Source: CAWDYA01 sp963806495 (GTDB taxonomy: Bacteria > Acidobacteriota > Polarisedimenticolia > JACPZX01 > DASXTC01). Taken from it: 64,000 bases of DNA. The notes beneath the pieces are model-generated. The model had not been told where the DNA came from and ran no database searches. It worked only from the letters and a program-made list of their open reading frames with translations. Below, piece after piece: positions 35,615 through 44,823 of this stretch. Each line of letters starts with the position of its first letter. Positions within the stretch are counted from its first letter, which is position 1. The DNA lies in NCBI GenBank assembly GCA_963806495.1, contig CAWDYA010000002.1, positions 1 through 64,000 on the forward strand, in the 5' to 3' direction. The translations under genes and the position numbers were made by a program.

Positions 35615-38563
35615 TTACCATGCCACGGGCACCCGGACGGGTCGCTGGCCGTGATCGAGGTAGAGAAGGTATCCTTTCTCACGGCCGAAATGATAGAGCC
35701 TGCGCGTCACCTCGACGTCCTTGCGGCAGTATTCCTCGATGAGATCGAGCCGGCCCTGCCGGTACCACTCCAGGCTCTGGAGGCCGTCCGCCGACTTTCC
35801 CTCACCGAGCGTCACCTCGGCGAGGTGGTTGAGCTTGATCCGGAAGCCGAGACGGCGGTGGATCTCCTCGAGCATGTCGCATGTCGGAATCCGCTCGAAA
35901 GCCGCATCGCGGTACCCGCGAAGCACCGTGTAGTCGAACCGCTTCACGTTGAAGCCGACGACCCGGTCGGCCGACATGAGATCGATGATCAGCCGGTCGA
36001 CATCCGCCTCGAAGTAGGTGCGGAAGGCTCCCGCCTCCTCGTCATAGACGACGGCCAGCGCCAGCCCCATGTCCTGGATGCGGCTCCATCCTCCCACCTC
36101 TTCGGCGCTGCGCTGGGTCTCCAGATCGAAGAACAGGGTCCGGCCCCGCAGTGAGGGCGTTGGACGTTCCGCCGGGGCGCCGTGGGGGCGTTCCGGCCGC
36201 TCGCGCGGCGGCCCGATCACCTGAGGCGCCGGCTCGTTCTGCGCCCCGATGCGGCCCGAGGTGAGCGCCTCGAGCACGAACAGCGCGCCCGCCTTGTCGA
36301 GCGGATGATTGCCGCTGCCGCATTTGGGGGAGTGGATGCACGACGGGCACCCGTCCTCGCAGTCGCACGACGCCAGCAGCGACCGGGTCCGTTCGAGCAG
36401 TGCCTCGATTTGCTCGAACCCCTTCGCCGCGAGCCCGATCCCGCCGGGATACCCGTCGTAGATGAACACCGCGGAGCCGCCCGTCTGCGGGTGGGCCGGG
36501 TAGGAGATGCCGCCGATGTCGTTGCGGTCGCAGATGGTGAGAAGGGGGAAGAGGGAGATGGCCGCATGCTCGGTGGCATGGATACTCCCCATGAAGTGAA
36601 AGCCCTCACGTGCCGCCTCCTCGCGCACGGCGTCGGGGATCTCCCACCAGACACCGACCGTCTCGTAGACCACGGGCGGCAGGTCGAGCGGGTGGCTCGA
36701 GATCTTCTGCTGGTCCGAGATGCGCCGCCGCACGTATTCCTTGAACTCCTGCGTCACCCTCAGCCGGCCCAGGCTCACGCGGTACCCCGGCGTCCTGCGG
36801 CTCGATAGCACCTCCAGGATCTCGGTCTCCTTCTCGGAGAGAACCTGCGTGTAGTAGTCCCGTTCGACGCGCCGCGCCGCCACCCGCCGGCGATCCCGGT
36901 CGAGCTCCAGCACCTCGAACTGCTGGCCCTGATGCAGGTACAACGCCCCCTCGTGGCATTCGAGAAAGGCGCGCACGCCGTCCACGGTCCCGATCGTCCG
37001 CTCGGTGCCCGCGTCGACGATCGTGTACCCGGCTCCGATGGCGCGCAGGTTCACGTCGCGCTGGGGATTGCGCCGCAGGGAGTACCAGGAGGTCCCGGCC
37101 GCGTCGGCCACGAGTCCGCCAGAACGCGCAAGCGGCTCGATCAGGGCGAAGGTCTCGGGCGGATAGAACGCACGGTCGGCCTCGGTGAGCGGGACCTCGG
37201 CCCCCGCGCACACGAGATGCTGCGAGGCGATGACCGGGTTGGAAGGGTCGGCGGAGGCGCGCTCGAAGCCTCGGGCGAAGAACTGGTCGGGATTGGACAT
37301 GAAGTACTGATCGAGCGCGTCCGGCAGGGCCACCAGGGCCACGAGTGACTCGCGGGCCGATCGTCCCACGCGTCCCGCACGCTGCCAGGAGGATGTGATG
37401 CTGCCCGGGTACCCCACGAGGATGCACACGTCGAGCCCGCCGATGTCGATCCCGTGCTCGAGCGCGCTCGTGGAGATGACGCCCATCAGCTCGCCGCTCG
37501 CAAGCCGTGTCTCGATCGCGCGGCGCTCCGCGGGGAGGTATCCGGCCCGGTAGGAGGCGATGCGCGGCATCAGGTCGGGGGCGGTCCCCGCCACCCACGA
37601 CGCCAGCAGCTCGGTGATCTTGCGCGCCTTGGTGAAGGCGATCGTGCGCAGCCCCGCCCGCACGCAGTGCTCCAGGAGCCAGGTCGCGGCGGTGTAGGGG
37701 CTTCCGGCGGCGGGGTTGATGAAGACGAAGTGCTGGCCCGCGCGCGGCGCACCCGACTCGGTGACGCAGGCGAACTCGGCGCCGAGCAGGGAGGTCGCGA
37801 ACTCGGCGGGGTTGCCGATGGTGGCCGATGAGACGATGAAACGGGGATCGGAGCCGTGGCGGCGGCAGACCCGCGCGAGGCGGCGCATCACATGGTGGAA
37901 GTGCGACCCGAAGATGCCCCGGTACACATGCAGCTCGTCCACCACGACGTACTCGAGGTTGGCGAACAGCTCCCTCCACTCATCATGGTACGCGAGGAAA
38001 CCCAGGTGGAGCATGTCGGGGTTGGTGATCAGCACTCCCGGCGGAGACGCCCGCAGCTTCTTGCGCTCGCGCGCGGGGGTGTCGCCGTCGTAGATCGCCG
38101 CGCTGACACGCTCGCCCAGCCCGGCCGCCCCGATCATCGACCGGAGCGCCTGGAGCTGATCCTGCTCGAGCGCCTTGTACGGGAACAGGTACAGGGCGCG
38201 CGCGTCGGGATCCGCGGCGATCGCCTGCAGGGTGGGGAGCATGTAGATGAGGCTCTTGCCGCTGGCCGTCGGCGTGACGGTCAGCACGTGTCGTCCGGCG
38301 GCGACGGCGGCCAGCGCTTCGGTCTGGTGCGAGTAGAGGCGCCGGATCCCGAGCGTCTCGAGGGTTGCCGCCGGATCGATCCCGGCGCCGGCGGGCGGGG
38401 CGGGAAGCTCGCCCCAGCGCGCGGGAACTCCCGGCTGGTAGCCGCGGTGGCAGACGCTCGATCCCAGAACCCGCGACCCGGCCACCTCGTCGGCCACCTG
38501 GGCGACCGTCCGGGCGGGCTTGTTGCCCCCCGCGTCCGTCCCCCTGCGCCGCCGCGGTGTCAC
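35615..38563 (-). CDS. MrfA-type DEAD/DEAH helicase with C-terminal zinc domain fused to a DEDD exonuclease domain
   Basis: Protein of 982 residues. The N-terminal helicase has GIRRLYSHQTEAL (Q-motif region), Walker A TPTASGKS (97-104), DELH (209-212), SSATIGNP (motif III), ISTSALEHGIDIGGLDVCI and SSWQRAGRVGR (motifs V-VI). These are hallmarks of the MrfA/YprA branch. The cysteine cluster CDCEDGCPSCIHSPKCGSGN is the DUF1998 zinc site. From about residue 805 an RNase-H-fold exonuclease domain follows: TLFFDLET (DxE), GFNVKRFDYTVL (D) and YCRKDVEVTRRLY (D). In Bacillus subtilis MrfA and MrfB are separate partners in mitomycin-lesion repair; here both appear in one chain. GTG 38563 overlaps the dehydrogenase stop (GTGA). 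Confidence 0.9.
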   Translation of the reverse strand: MTPRRRRGTDAGGNKPARTVAQVADEVAGSRVLGSSVCHRGYQPGVPARWGELPAPPAGAGIDPAATLETLGIRRLYSHQTEALAAVAAGRHVLTVTPTASGKSLIYMLPTLQAIAADPDARALYLFPYKALEQDQLQALRSMIGAAGLGERVSAAIYDGDTPARERKKLRASPPGVLITNPDMLHLGFLAYHDEWRELFANLEYVVVDELHVYRGIFGSHFHHVMRRLARVCRRHGSDPRFIVSSATIGNPAEFATSLLGAEFACVTESGAPRAGQHFVFINPAAGSPYTAATWLLEHCVRAGLRTIAFTKARKITELLASWVAGTAPDLMPRIASYRAGYLPAERRAIETRLASGELMGVISTSALEHGIDIGGLDVCILVGYPGSITSSWQRAGRVGRSARESLVALVALPDALDQYFMSNPDQFFARGFERASADPSNPVIASQHLVCAGAEVPLTEADRAFYPPETFALIEPLARSGGLVADAAGTSWYSLRRNPQRDVNLRAIGAGYTIVDAGTERTIGTVDGVRAFLECHEGALYLHQGQQFEVLELDRDRRRVAARRVERDYYTQVLSEKETEILEVLSSRRTPGYRVSLGRLRVTQEFKEYVRRRISDQQKISSHPLDLPPVVYETVGVWWEIPDAVREEAAREGFHFMGSIHATEHAAISLFPLLTICDRNDIGGISYPAHPQTGGSAVFIYDGYPGGIGLAAKGFEQIEALLERTRSLLASCDCEDGCPSCIHSPKCGSGNHPLDKAGALFVLEALTSGRIGAQNEPAPQVIGPPRERPERPHGAPAERPTPSLRGRTLFFDLETQRSAEEVGGWSRIQDMGLALAVVYDEEAGAFRTYFEADVDRLIIDLMSADRVVGFNVKRFDYTVLRGYRDAAFERIPTCDMLEEIHRRLGFRIKLNHLAEVTLGEGKSADGLQSLEWYRQGRLDLIEEYCRKDVEVTRRLYHFGREKGYLLYLDHGQRPVRVPVAW

Positions 38564-39424
38564 GTCGTGTAGTCGTAGAACCCGCGGCCGGTCTTGCGCC
38601 CGAGATCTCCCGAGTCGACCATCTTGCGCAGCAGCGGGCAGGGCCGGTATCGCGGATCGCCCAGACCGTGGTGCAGCACCTCGAGGATGTTCAGGCAGGT
38701 GTCCAGACCGATCAGATCGGCCAGCGCGAGCGGGCCCATCGGGTGATTCATCCCGAGCTTCATGACCGTGTCGATCGCTTCGGGCGCGGCCACGCCTTCC
38801 ATCAGGGCGGTCACGGCCTCGTTGATCATCGGCATCAGGACGCGGTTCGAGACAAAGCCCGGATAGTCGTTCACCTCGACGCTGGTCTTTCCCATCCGCT
38901 TCGCGATGTCGAGCACGGTGGCCGTGGTGGCATCGGACGTCTTGCGGCCGCGGATCACCTCCACCAGAGCCATCACGGGCACCGGGTTCATGAAGTGCAT
39001 GCCGATGACTCGATCCGGTCTCCCGGTCGCCGAAGCAAGGCGGGTGATCGGAGATCGACGACGTGTTGGTAGCGAGGATCGCCTCAGGCCTGCAGAGCCG
39101 GTCCAGGTCGGCGAACAGCTTCGTCTTGACATCTTCCTTCTCGATGACCGCCTCGACCACCAGGTCGGCGGCGGACAGCGCGTCGAGGCTCGCGGCCGAG
39201 CGGATCCGCTTGAGCGCGGAGGCCTTCTCGTCCGCCGACATCCTGCCCTTGTCGACGCCTCGCTGCATCTCCTTGTCGATCGCGCGGAGCCCCTTGCCGA
39301 CGAGCTCCTCGGACACATCGCACAGAATCACCTGGAAGCCGGACCGCGCCGCCACATGGGCGATACCGTGCCCCATGGTCCCGGCTCCGACCACGCCGAT
39401 GGTTTCGCCTGGGGTGGTTGCCAT
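38560..39424 (-). CDS. 3-hydroxyacyl-CoA (3-hydroxybutyryl-CoA) dehydrogenase, frameshifted
   Basis: NAD-dependent dehydrogenase of beta-oxidation or butyrate-type metabolism; 287 residues when corrected, normal for the single-domain-pair enzyme. The N-terminus has the Rossmann motif IGVVGAGTMGHGIAHVAARSG. ADLVVEAVIEKEDVKTKLFA and ILATNTSSIS follow. The frame then breaks at 39044-39056 and continues one frame over as ITRLASATGRPDRVIGMHFM-NPVPVM, then KTSVEVNDYPGFVSNRVLMP and GMNHPMGPLALADLIGLDTC. The catalytic His lies in GMHFMNP. The break sits in a GATCTC-rich stretch where one extra C would explain it. RBS GGAGGGG precedes ATG 39424. Confidence 0.93.
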
Positions 39425-39474
39425 GATGCCCCTCCGGTGGAATGTGAAAGGTGGGTTCGTGCGGGCCGACGGTC

Positions 39475-39503
39475 AGTATACCATCGGCACGGGACGGTCA
39501 CGA
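39475..39503 (-). promoter_or_regulatory. Possible promoter of the dehydrogenase-helicase operon
   Basis: Minus strand: good -10 TATACT (39480-39475), but a weak -35 TCGTGA (39503-39498) with a 17-nt spacer. It lies about 50 nt before ATG 39424. Confidence 0.35.
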
Positions 39504-39612
39504 CGATCCATAACAATCCGCTTGTTCCGCAGAGGTCCCGAGTGCTTCAGACCGCGACAACCCGCGTGGCACGCGGCTCTCCGCTGTTCTCGCTGCCGCG
39601 CGATTGTCGGCC

Positions 39613-39641
39613 TTGCCTCGCGCTCGGGGCGGATGTAATAT
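39613..39641 (+). promoter_or_regulatory. Possible promoter of the 67-residue protein gene
   Basis: TTGCCT (39613-39618), 17-nt spacer, TAATAT (39636-39641). Both hexamers match 4 of 6 consensus positions. It leaves a leader of about 105 nt. Confidence 0.4.
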
Positions 39642-39754
39642 TCAGCCGTGCGTGAGGCGAAACCGTTGTCCGAGCCGTCACGCGGTGCCCGACCCTGGGG
39701 GTGGGTCGGCGATTCTGGCCGGAAGGACGGCCAGGGATGAACGGGAGGGAGCGA

Positions 39755-39958
39755 ATGAAGGTCGGCGGCTGGAACATGTTGCCCCTGACGAGCGGCAAGA
39801 AATCGCGCACGACGGACCCGATCAAGGTCAGCTCGATCGTCGCCTACAAGAACGACGAGCGGGTGGTGCTCCACCGGGTCGAGAAGATCAACGAGGACGG
39901 CACGAGCGAGGTCTTCATCATCAAGGCCTCCCCCAAGATCCTCAAGACCGACCACTGA
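39755..39958 (+). CDS. Small hypothetical protein, 67 aa
   Basis: Not recognised. ATG 39755 was chosen because GGGAGGGAG lies just before it; in-frame ATGs upstream lack this. The sequence is a short basic N-terminus (LTSGKKSRTTDPIKVSS) then a beta-rich unit (IVAYKNDERVVLHRVEKI, TSEVFIIKASPKILKTDH), which looks like a small folded domain. No signal peptide. It has its own candidate promoter and a following hairpin, suggesting a single-gene unit ahead of the exopolysaccharide cluster. Confidence 0.6.
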   Translation: MKVGGWNMLPLTSGKKSRTTDPIKVSSIVAYKNDERVVLHRVEKINEDGTSEVFIIKASPKILKTDH

Positions 39959-39972
39959 CCCTTCCCCCGTCG

Positions 39973-40014
39973 CGCCGGGTGCCTCCATCCGGGTCCCCAG
40001 CCCCGCACCCGGCG
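39973..40014 (+). terminator. Hairpin after the 67-residue gene, possible terminator
   Basis: A perfect 10-bp stem (39973-39982 CGCCGGGTGC with 40005-40014 GCACCCGGCG) and a 22-nt loop, 14 nt past the stop codon. No U-tract follows, so termination is uncertain. Confidence 0.35.
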
Positions 40015-40075
40015 GCGGATCGGCCTTCCTCCGACGCGGCCGAAGATCCCATTATCTGTAAAAACCTGACGTAAC

Positions 40076-40103
40076 TTGTCTTTTCGGGTTCTCCCGGTAT
40101 ACT
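40076..40103 (+). promoter_or_regulatory. Promoter of the exopolysaccharide operon
   Basis: TTGTCT (40076-40081), 16-nt spacer, TATACT (40098-40103). It gives a leader of about 105 nt before the GTG start of the export gene and would drive the co-directional, overlapping genes that follow. Confidence 0.55.
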
Positions 40104-40213
40104 TACGAAACTCAGCCCCGACAGAGGGTTAGGGAGTGTGTGTCCGACGGGCGATGCCGCCCGCGGGCCGTTCGGGAGGCTGGCTCCTGTTTCGCATGAT
40201 GAAGGAGATGCCG

Positions 40214-41266
40214 GTGAAGAGTCCGTTCCGCGGCGTGACTGGCGCGTCGCTCATCCTCGCCGTTCTTGTCATGGCTGTCGCCTGCGCGGAGAAGACGCAC
40301 GGCTCGCACGTGAACGGGGTCGCACGCGGGCTGCCCATCGCCCAGACCGAGATCCCGCCGGCATTCACCAAGGTCCCGCCCGAGGAGAACACCGCACTCA
40401 TCCGGCCGCCCGACGGTGAGGGGATGCCCCGCGGCGGGCCCTACCAGCTGGAGGTCGAGGACACCCTCGACATCTCGGTGTACGGCGAGCCCGATCTGCA
40501 GCATGTCGAGGTGCCGGTCCGGCCCGACGGGATGATCTCGTTCGCCTTCATCGGCGACGTGATGGCTGCGGGGCGCACGGTGGAGGAGATAAGAAAGGAG
40601 ATGAGCACCCGGCTCGGGCAGTATCTCCGGTCTCCCGAGGTCACCGTGATCGCGAAGCAGTTCGCGCAGAAGAAGGTCTACATCGGGGGCGAGGTCAAGA
40701 ACCCCGGCGTGGTCTATCTGGGCGGTCGGGAGGGCACCCTGCTCGACGCCCTGTACAAGGCCGGGCTCGTCACCGACAAGGCCGATCTCGACGGGGCCTA
40801 TCTCATGCGCGCGAACAAGATCGTCGCCACCGACTTCCGGCAGCTCGTCCGGGGGAACCTCAACTCCAACGTGAGGCTCATGGACCAGGATCTGGTCTAC
40901 GTGCCGGAGAACGGCCACCGCTACGTCTACGTGCTCGGCGAGGTCGAGCGCAACGACGCGCTCCTGGTATCGCAGCCGGTGCCGATCATCGAGGTGATCG
41001 CCCGCGCGGGCGGATTCACCAAATATTCCAAGCAGAAGGAGATCGCGGTGATCCGGGGAGGGCTGGCCAATCCCGAGTACGCCGTGATCGACGCCAAGAG
41101 GCTGGTGGAGGGGGATTTCAGCCAGAACGTGCTGATACAGCCGGGCGACATCGTCTATGTCTCCCGCAACGCGCTGGGCAAGTACACGACATTCATCGAC
41201 GTGATCCTCAGGACAATCTCACCGGTCGTCCAGGCGACGATCGTCTCGAACACGGTGAATCCCTGA
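40214..41266 (+). CDS. Wza-like polysaccharide export lipoprotein
   Basis: Outer-membrane polysaccharide exporter of the Wza/OPX type, 350 residues. GTG 40214 was chosen because AAGGAG ends 6 nt before it and it gives a compact lipoprotein signal (ASLILAVLVMAVAC). The poly-export domain starts at YQLEVEDTLDISVYGEPDLQ and GMISFAFIGDVMAAGRTVEE. Two SLBB domains follow (KKVYIGGEVKNPGVVYLGG, YVYVLGEVERNDALLV). The C-terminus (YTTFIDVILRTISPVVQATI) is the amphipathic helix typical of these exporters. It heads a run of tightly spaced exopolysaccharide genes. Confidence 0.9.
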   Translation: MKSPFRGVTGASLILAVLVMAVACAEKTHGSHVNGVARGLPIAQTEIPPAFTKVPPEENTALIRPPDGEGMPRGGPYQLEVEDTLDISVYGEPDLQHVEVPVRPDGMISFAFIGDVMAAGRTVEEIRKEMSTRLGQYLRSPEVTVIAKQFAQKKVYIGGEVKNPGVVYLGGREGTLLDALYKAGLVTDKADLDGAYLMRANKIVATDFRQLVRGNLNSNVRLMDQDLVYVPENGHRYVYVLGEVERNDALLVSQPVPIIEVIARAGGFTKYSKQKEIAVIRGGLANPEYAVIDAKRLVEGDFSQNVLIQPGDIVYVSRNALGKYTTFIDVILRTISPVVQATIVSNTVNP

Positions 41267-41291
41267 CGGCGATGGATCCGAAAGCGCTGTC

Positions 41292-42434
41292 ATGACAGTG
41301 ACCTTGATCAGCATGGTCTATCCCCACCCCCGGCCGGGCTTCTGGCCTGGGATCGAGCGGCAGGTTGGCGAACTGGCCCGGGCCCTTCAGGCCGCCGGGG
41401 CCTCGGTCACCGTGATAACGACGTTTCGAAACGGCGGCGAGGGGCGCGAGATGCACGACGGGATCGACGTCCGTCGGATCGCGGACTCGGGCCGGTTCAG
41501 CCGGCTCGGATACCTCTTCAACGGCCACGTGAGAAGCCTCGGCCGCGGCGCCCTGGCCCTGTCGGAAGTCATGAGCCGATCCGACGTCATCGAGAGCTTC
41601 ATTCCGCTGCCGGGATCGCCGGTTCTCCAACGGCCCGGGCTGTCGGTCTTCGCCTTCTTTGCCCATCGCGATCGTCCATCACGCGTCACCGACTTCCTGC
41701 ACCAGCCGATGCACTTCGCCATGGAGAAGCGCTTCTACCGCAGCGTCCAGGGCGTCATCGTGGCTTCCTCCGAGTCGCGCCGGGTCCTGATCCGGGAGTA
41801 TGGCGTCGATCCGGCGAAGATCATCGTCATTCCCCTCGGTGTCTCCGATCGGTTCCATGCGAGCGGGGACCCCGTCGAACGCGCTCCGGGATCGGAGGCG
41901 CGCCTCCTGTATGTCGGACCACTCATCCCGCGCAAGGGGCTGCCCACTCTCGTGGAGGCTCTCGCGCTGCTCCGGAGGCGTGGCACGGCGTTTCGTCTCC
42001 TGATTGCCGGCCGCGGGCCGGAGCGGGCCAGCATCGAAGCACTGGCCTCGAGGCGCGGCGTGGGTGATGCCGTCGAGTTCGCTGGATTCGTGGAGGAGGA
42101 GCGCCTGGCCGCGTTGTACGCAGAGGCCGATGTCTTCCTGTTTCCCTCGCTCAAGGAGGGGTTCGGTCTGGTTCTCGTGGAAGCGATGGCGCGTGGCGTG
42201 CCGATCGTCGCCTCCTCCACGCCACCCATCCCGGAAGTCGTCGGTGATGCGGGCCGCTTCTTCACCGCCGGCGTTCCCGCCGCCCTGGCCGACGCCCTTT
42301 CCCCCGTGCTCCGGGATCGCGATCTGCGTGCCGCCATGCGCGAGGCCGGGCTGAAACGGGCGAAGGAGCGCTATGACTGGAGCCGGATAGCCGAGCGCAC
42401 CCTCGAGGTCTACCGCGGGGAGCGGAGGGCGTGA
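41292..42434 (+). CDS. Glycosyltransferase family 4 (GT-B)
   Basis: Cytoplasmic sugar transferase, 380 residues. The GT-B N-terminal half starts SMVYPHPRPGFWPGIERQVG. The donor-binding half has LLYVGPLIPRKGLPTLVEAL, LLIAGRGPERASIEALASRR and the E-x7-E signature FLFPSLKEGFGLVLVEAMAR. The last 4 nt overlap the next gene (GTGA), so translation is coupled. The sugar and acceptor cannot be read from sequence; the position implies assembly of the exopolysaccharide repeat. Confidence 0.9.
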   Translation: MTVTLISMVYPHPRPGFWPGIERQVGELARALQAAGASVTVITTFRNGGEGREMHDGIDVRRIADSGRFSRLGYLFNGHVRSLGRGALALSEVMSRSDVIESFIPLPGSPVLQRPGLSVFAFFAHRDRPSRVTDFLHQPMHFAMEKRFYRSVQGVIVASSESRRVLIREYGVDPAKIIVIPLGVSDRFHASGDPVERAPGSEARLLYVGPLIPRKGLPTLVEALALLRRRGTAFRLLIAGRGPERASIEALASRRGVGDAVEFAGFVEEERLAALYAEADVFLFPSLKEGFGLVLVEAMARGVPIVASSTPPIPEVVGDAGRFFTAGVPAALADALSPVLRDRDLRAAMREAGLKRAKERYDWSRIAERTLEVYRGERRA

Positions 42435-43603
42435 GCGGCGATCGTGCACGCATTCTGCATGTGGGGAAGTACTATCCGCCGGTCGACGGCGGAATCGAGA
42501 GCCACGTGCACGACCTTGTGACGGCGCTCTCAGGCCGATACGAGGTCACGGCGCTGGTGTTCAATACGGAGCGACGCACGGTGGATGAACCCGTGGAGGG
42601 CGTGCGCGTCGTCAGGGTCGCGACCCTCGGCAGGGTGCTCTCCACGGAGATGGCTCCCACCTTCCCGTTGTGGTTTCTCCGGCTACGGGACGCGGACCTG
42701 ATCCATCTGCACACCCCGAATCCGCTGGGCGAGCTCGCCTGTCTCGCGGCGCCGCGCAGCGCGAGGCTCGTCGTCACGTATCACAGCGACGTCGTTCGGC
42801 AGAAACTCCTCGGGCGGATCAACCGGTTCGTGCTGCATCGGGTGATGAAGCGCGCGGATCGGGTGATCGCATTCACGAAACGGTACATGGAGACGTCTCC
42901 CGTCATCAGCCGGTATGCCGACAAATGTGCCATCATCCCGCATGGCATCGATCTCACCGAATACGCAAGCACACCGGGCGTCGACGCCCGCGCCGCCGGG
43001 TTGAGGCGCGAGCACGGCCCGGGGACAGCTCTTTTCGTCGGGCGCCTGGTGTACTACAAGGGGGTGGATGTCCTGCTTCGCGCGCTTGCGCTCGTTCCGG
43101 ATCTGAACCTCATCGTGGTCGGCGATGGCCCGACACGCGAATCGCTCCAGTCCCTGTCTCGCGAGCTCGGGGTCTCGGATCGGGCGACGTTCCTCGGCCG
43201 CGTGAGTCATGAAGAGAAGGTCGCGTGCTACCACGCGAGCGATTTTCTCGTGCTGCCCGCTACGCACCGCAGCGAGGCGTTCGGCCTGGTCCAGCTCGAG
43301 GCCCAGGCGTGCGGGATCCCGGTCATCACCACGGACATCGACTCCGGGGTGCCGTACGTCACGCGCGACGGTGAAACCGGAATCATCGTCCCGCCCGGCG
43401 ATCCGGAGGCGCTCGCCGCGGCGATGAGGGGCCTCGGCGGGGACCGCGGGCTGAGGGAGCGCTACGGGGCGGCGGGCCGTCGCCGTGTCGAGGATTTCTT
43501 CTCGCGGGAGGTGATGACCCGGGACTGCGTCCGTCTCTACGAAGAGCTGCTCGAGACACCGCGAAGGGCCGGCACGCGCCCGGCCGAAGCGGAGTTGCGA
43601 TGA
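42431..43603 (+). CDS. Glycosyltransferase family 4 (GT-B)
   Basis: Sugar transferase of 390 residues, GTG start overlapping the previous stop. Typical GT4 features: HVGKYYPPVDGGIESHVHDL at the N-terminus, LVVTYHSDVVRQK, LFVGRLVYYKGVDVLLRALA, LIVVGDGPTRESLQ and E-x7-E in RSEAFGLVQLEAQACGIPVI. The next gene's ATG overlaps its stop by 4 nt. It acts on the same glycan as its neighbours by inference. Confidence 0.92.
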   Translation: MSGDRARILHVGKYYPPVDGGIESHVHDLVTALSGRYEVTALVFNTERRTVDEPVEGVRVVRVATLGRVLSTEMAPTFPLWFLRLRDADLIHLHTPNPLGELACLAAPRSARLVVTYHSDVVRQKLLGRINRFVLHRVMKRADRVIAFTKRYMETSPVISRYADKCAIIPHGIDLTEYASTPGVDARAAGLRREHGPGTALFVGRLVYYKGVDVLLRALALVPDLNLIVVGDGPTRESLQSLSRELGVSDRATFLGRVSHEEKVACYHASDFLVLPATHRSEAFGLVQLEAQACGIPVITTDIDSGVPYVTRDGETGIIVPPGDPEALAAAMRGLGGDRGLRERYGAAGRRRVEDFFSREVMTRDCVRLYEELLETPRRAGTRPAEAELR

Positions 43604-44823
43604 AGAGAATTCTCTATATGTGCCCAAGCGTGACCGTCGGCGGCGCCGAGGTCAGCCTCCTCGATCTGATCCGCAACCTGCCACGGGACCGCTTCGAGCT
43701 GTCTCTGGTGCTGCCGGGCGAGGGGCCGATGGCGGTAGCGGGGCGCGACGCGGGCGCGCGCGTCACGCCGATCCGGTGGCCGGCCGCGGTCATGAAGACC
43801 GGCAGGGAGCGCTCGGCCGCGAACCGGCTCCTGGCCCTGATCGCCCCGTTCCTCCTGGCTCCGGTGATCGCGCGAACGGCGCGGTTCATCAGGAAGGAAA
43901 GGATCGATATGGTGCACACCAACGGCACCAAAGCGCATCTGGGGGGAGGTCTGGCGGCGCGGCTTGCAGGGGTCCCGGTGGTCTGGCACCTCAGGGACGT
44001 GCTGGCGCCCGGTCTCCTGCGCTCGATCCTGCGCTTCCTCTCCCGGTGGATCCCGAGCCGTGTCATCGCCAACTCACAGGCATCGGCCCGCACTCTGTCG
44101 GACATCGGCCCCGGGGGACGGGTGACAGTGGTCTACAACGGGATCGACACGGATGTCTTCCGGCCGATTCCCGGACCGTCGTCAGCGCGGGAGGGGCTCG
44201 GCATACCGCCGGAAGATTTCGTCATCGGCACGCTCGGAGCGCTCGCGCCCCTGAAGGGGCACGTGCACCTGATCCGGGCGATGCCCGCCGTGCTCGCTCG
44301 AGCGCCCGAGGCGAGGCTGCTGATCGTCGGTGGCGAGATGTACGGAACGCTCGGCCATGCCGGACACCGTGAATACCTGGAGCGCGAGGCGGGGAGACTG
44401 GGGGTAACCGCCCGGATCATATTGGCCGGCCAGAGGGAGGATGTTGTCGAACTGTACAATGCCATGGACCTGGTCGTGCTGGCCTCGGTGCGGCCGGAGT
44501 CGTTCGGCAGGATCCTGATTGAGGCGATGGCGTGCGAGCGCCCCGTTATCGCGAGCGACCTGGGGGGGCCGCGGGAAGTCATCACCGGACCGGAGCTCGG
44601 ACTCCTGGTGCCGCCAGCCGACCCGAACGCGCTGTCAGAGGCAATCATGCAGCTGCATGGCGACACGGCAGTGCGCGCGGCGATGGGGAGAGCCGGCAGG
44701 AAGTCGGTGATGGACCGTTTCACGATCGAGCGGCACGCCGCGGCCGTATGCTCCATTTACCAAGGGATGCTGCATGAGTCCGGTGCCGAGCGCCGGCCGG
44801 GTGGCGCGGGAGCCCTGAGATGA
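43600..44823 (+). CDS. Glycosyltransferase family 4 (GT-B)
   Basis: Sugar transferase of 407 residues. N-terminus MCPSVTVGGAEVSLLDLIRN; IDMVHTNGTKAHLGGGLAAR; donor half FVIGTLGALAPLKGHVHLIR, LLIVGGEMYGTLGHAGH and E-x7-E region VRPESFGRILIEAMACERPV. The stop overlaps the following polymerase gene (ATGA). Third of three consecutive GT4 genes, so the repeat unit probably has several sugars. Confidence 0.92.
   Translation: MKRILYMCPSVTVGGAEVSLLDLIRNLPRDRFELSLVLPGEGPMAVAGRDAGARVTPIRWPAAVMKTGRERSAANRLLALIAPFLLAPVIARTARFIRKERIDMVHTNGTKAHLGGGLAARLAGVPVVWHLRDVLAPGLLRSILRFLSRWIPSRVIANSQASARTLSDIGPGGRVTVVYNGIDTDVFRPIPGPSSAREGLGIPPEDFVIGTLGALAPLKGHVHLIRAMPAVLARAPEARLLIVGGEMYGTLGHAGHREYLEREAGRLGVTARIILAGQREDVVELYNAMDLVVLASVRPESFGRILIEAMACERPVIASDLGGPREVITGPELGLLVPPADPNALSEAIMQLHGDTAVRAAMGRAGRKSVMDRFTIERHAAAVCSIYQGMLHESGAERRPGGAGALR

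Larger units (their letters stand above)
39425..39754. other. Divergent intergenic region between dehydrogenase and small-protein gene
   Basis: Contains one promoter candidate in each direction (39475-39503 minus, 39613-39641 plus) and no supported coding frame. Open frames here lack ribosome-binding sites and family resemblance. Confidence 0.5.
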
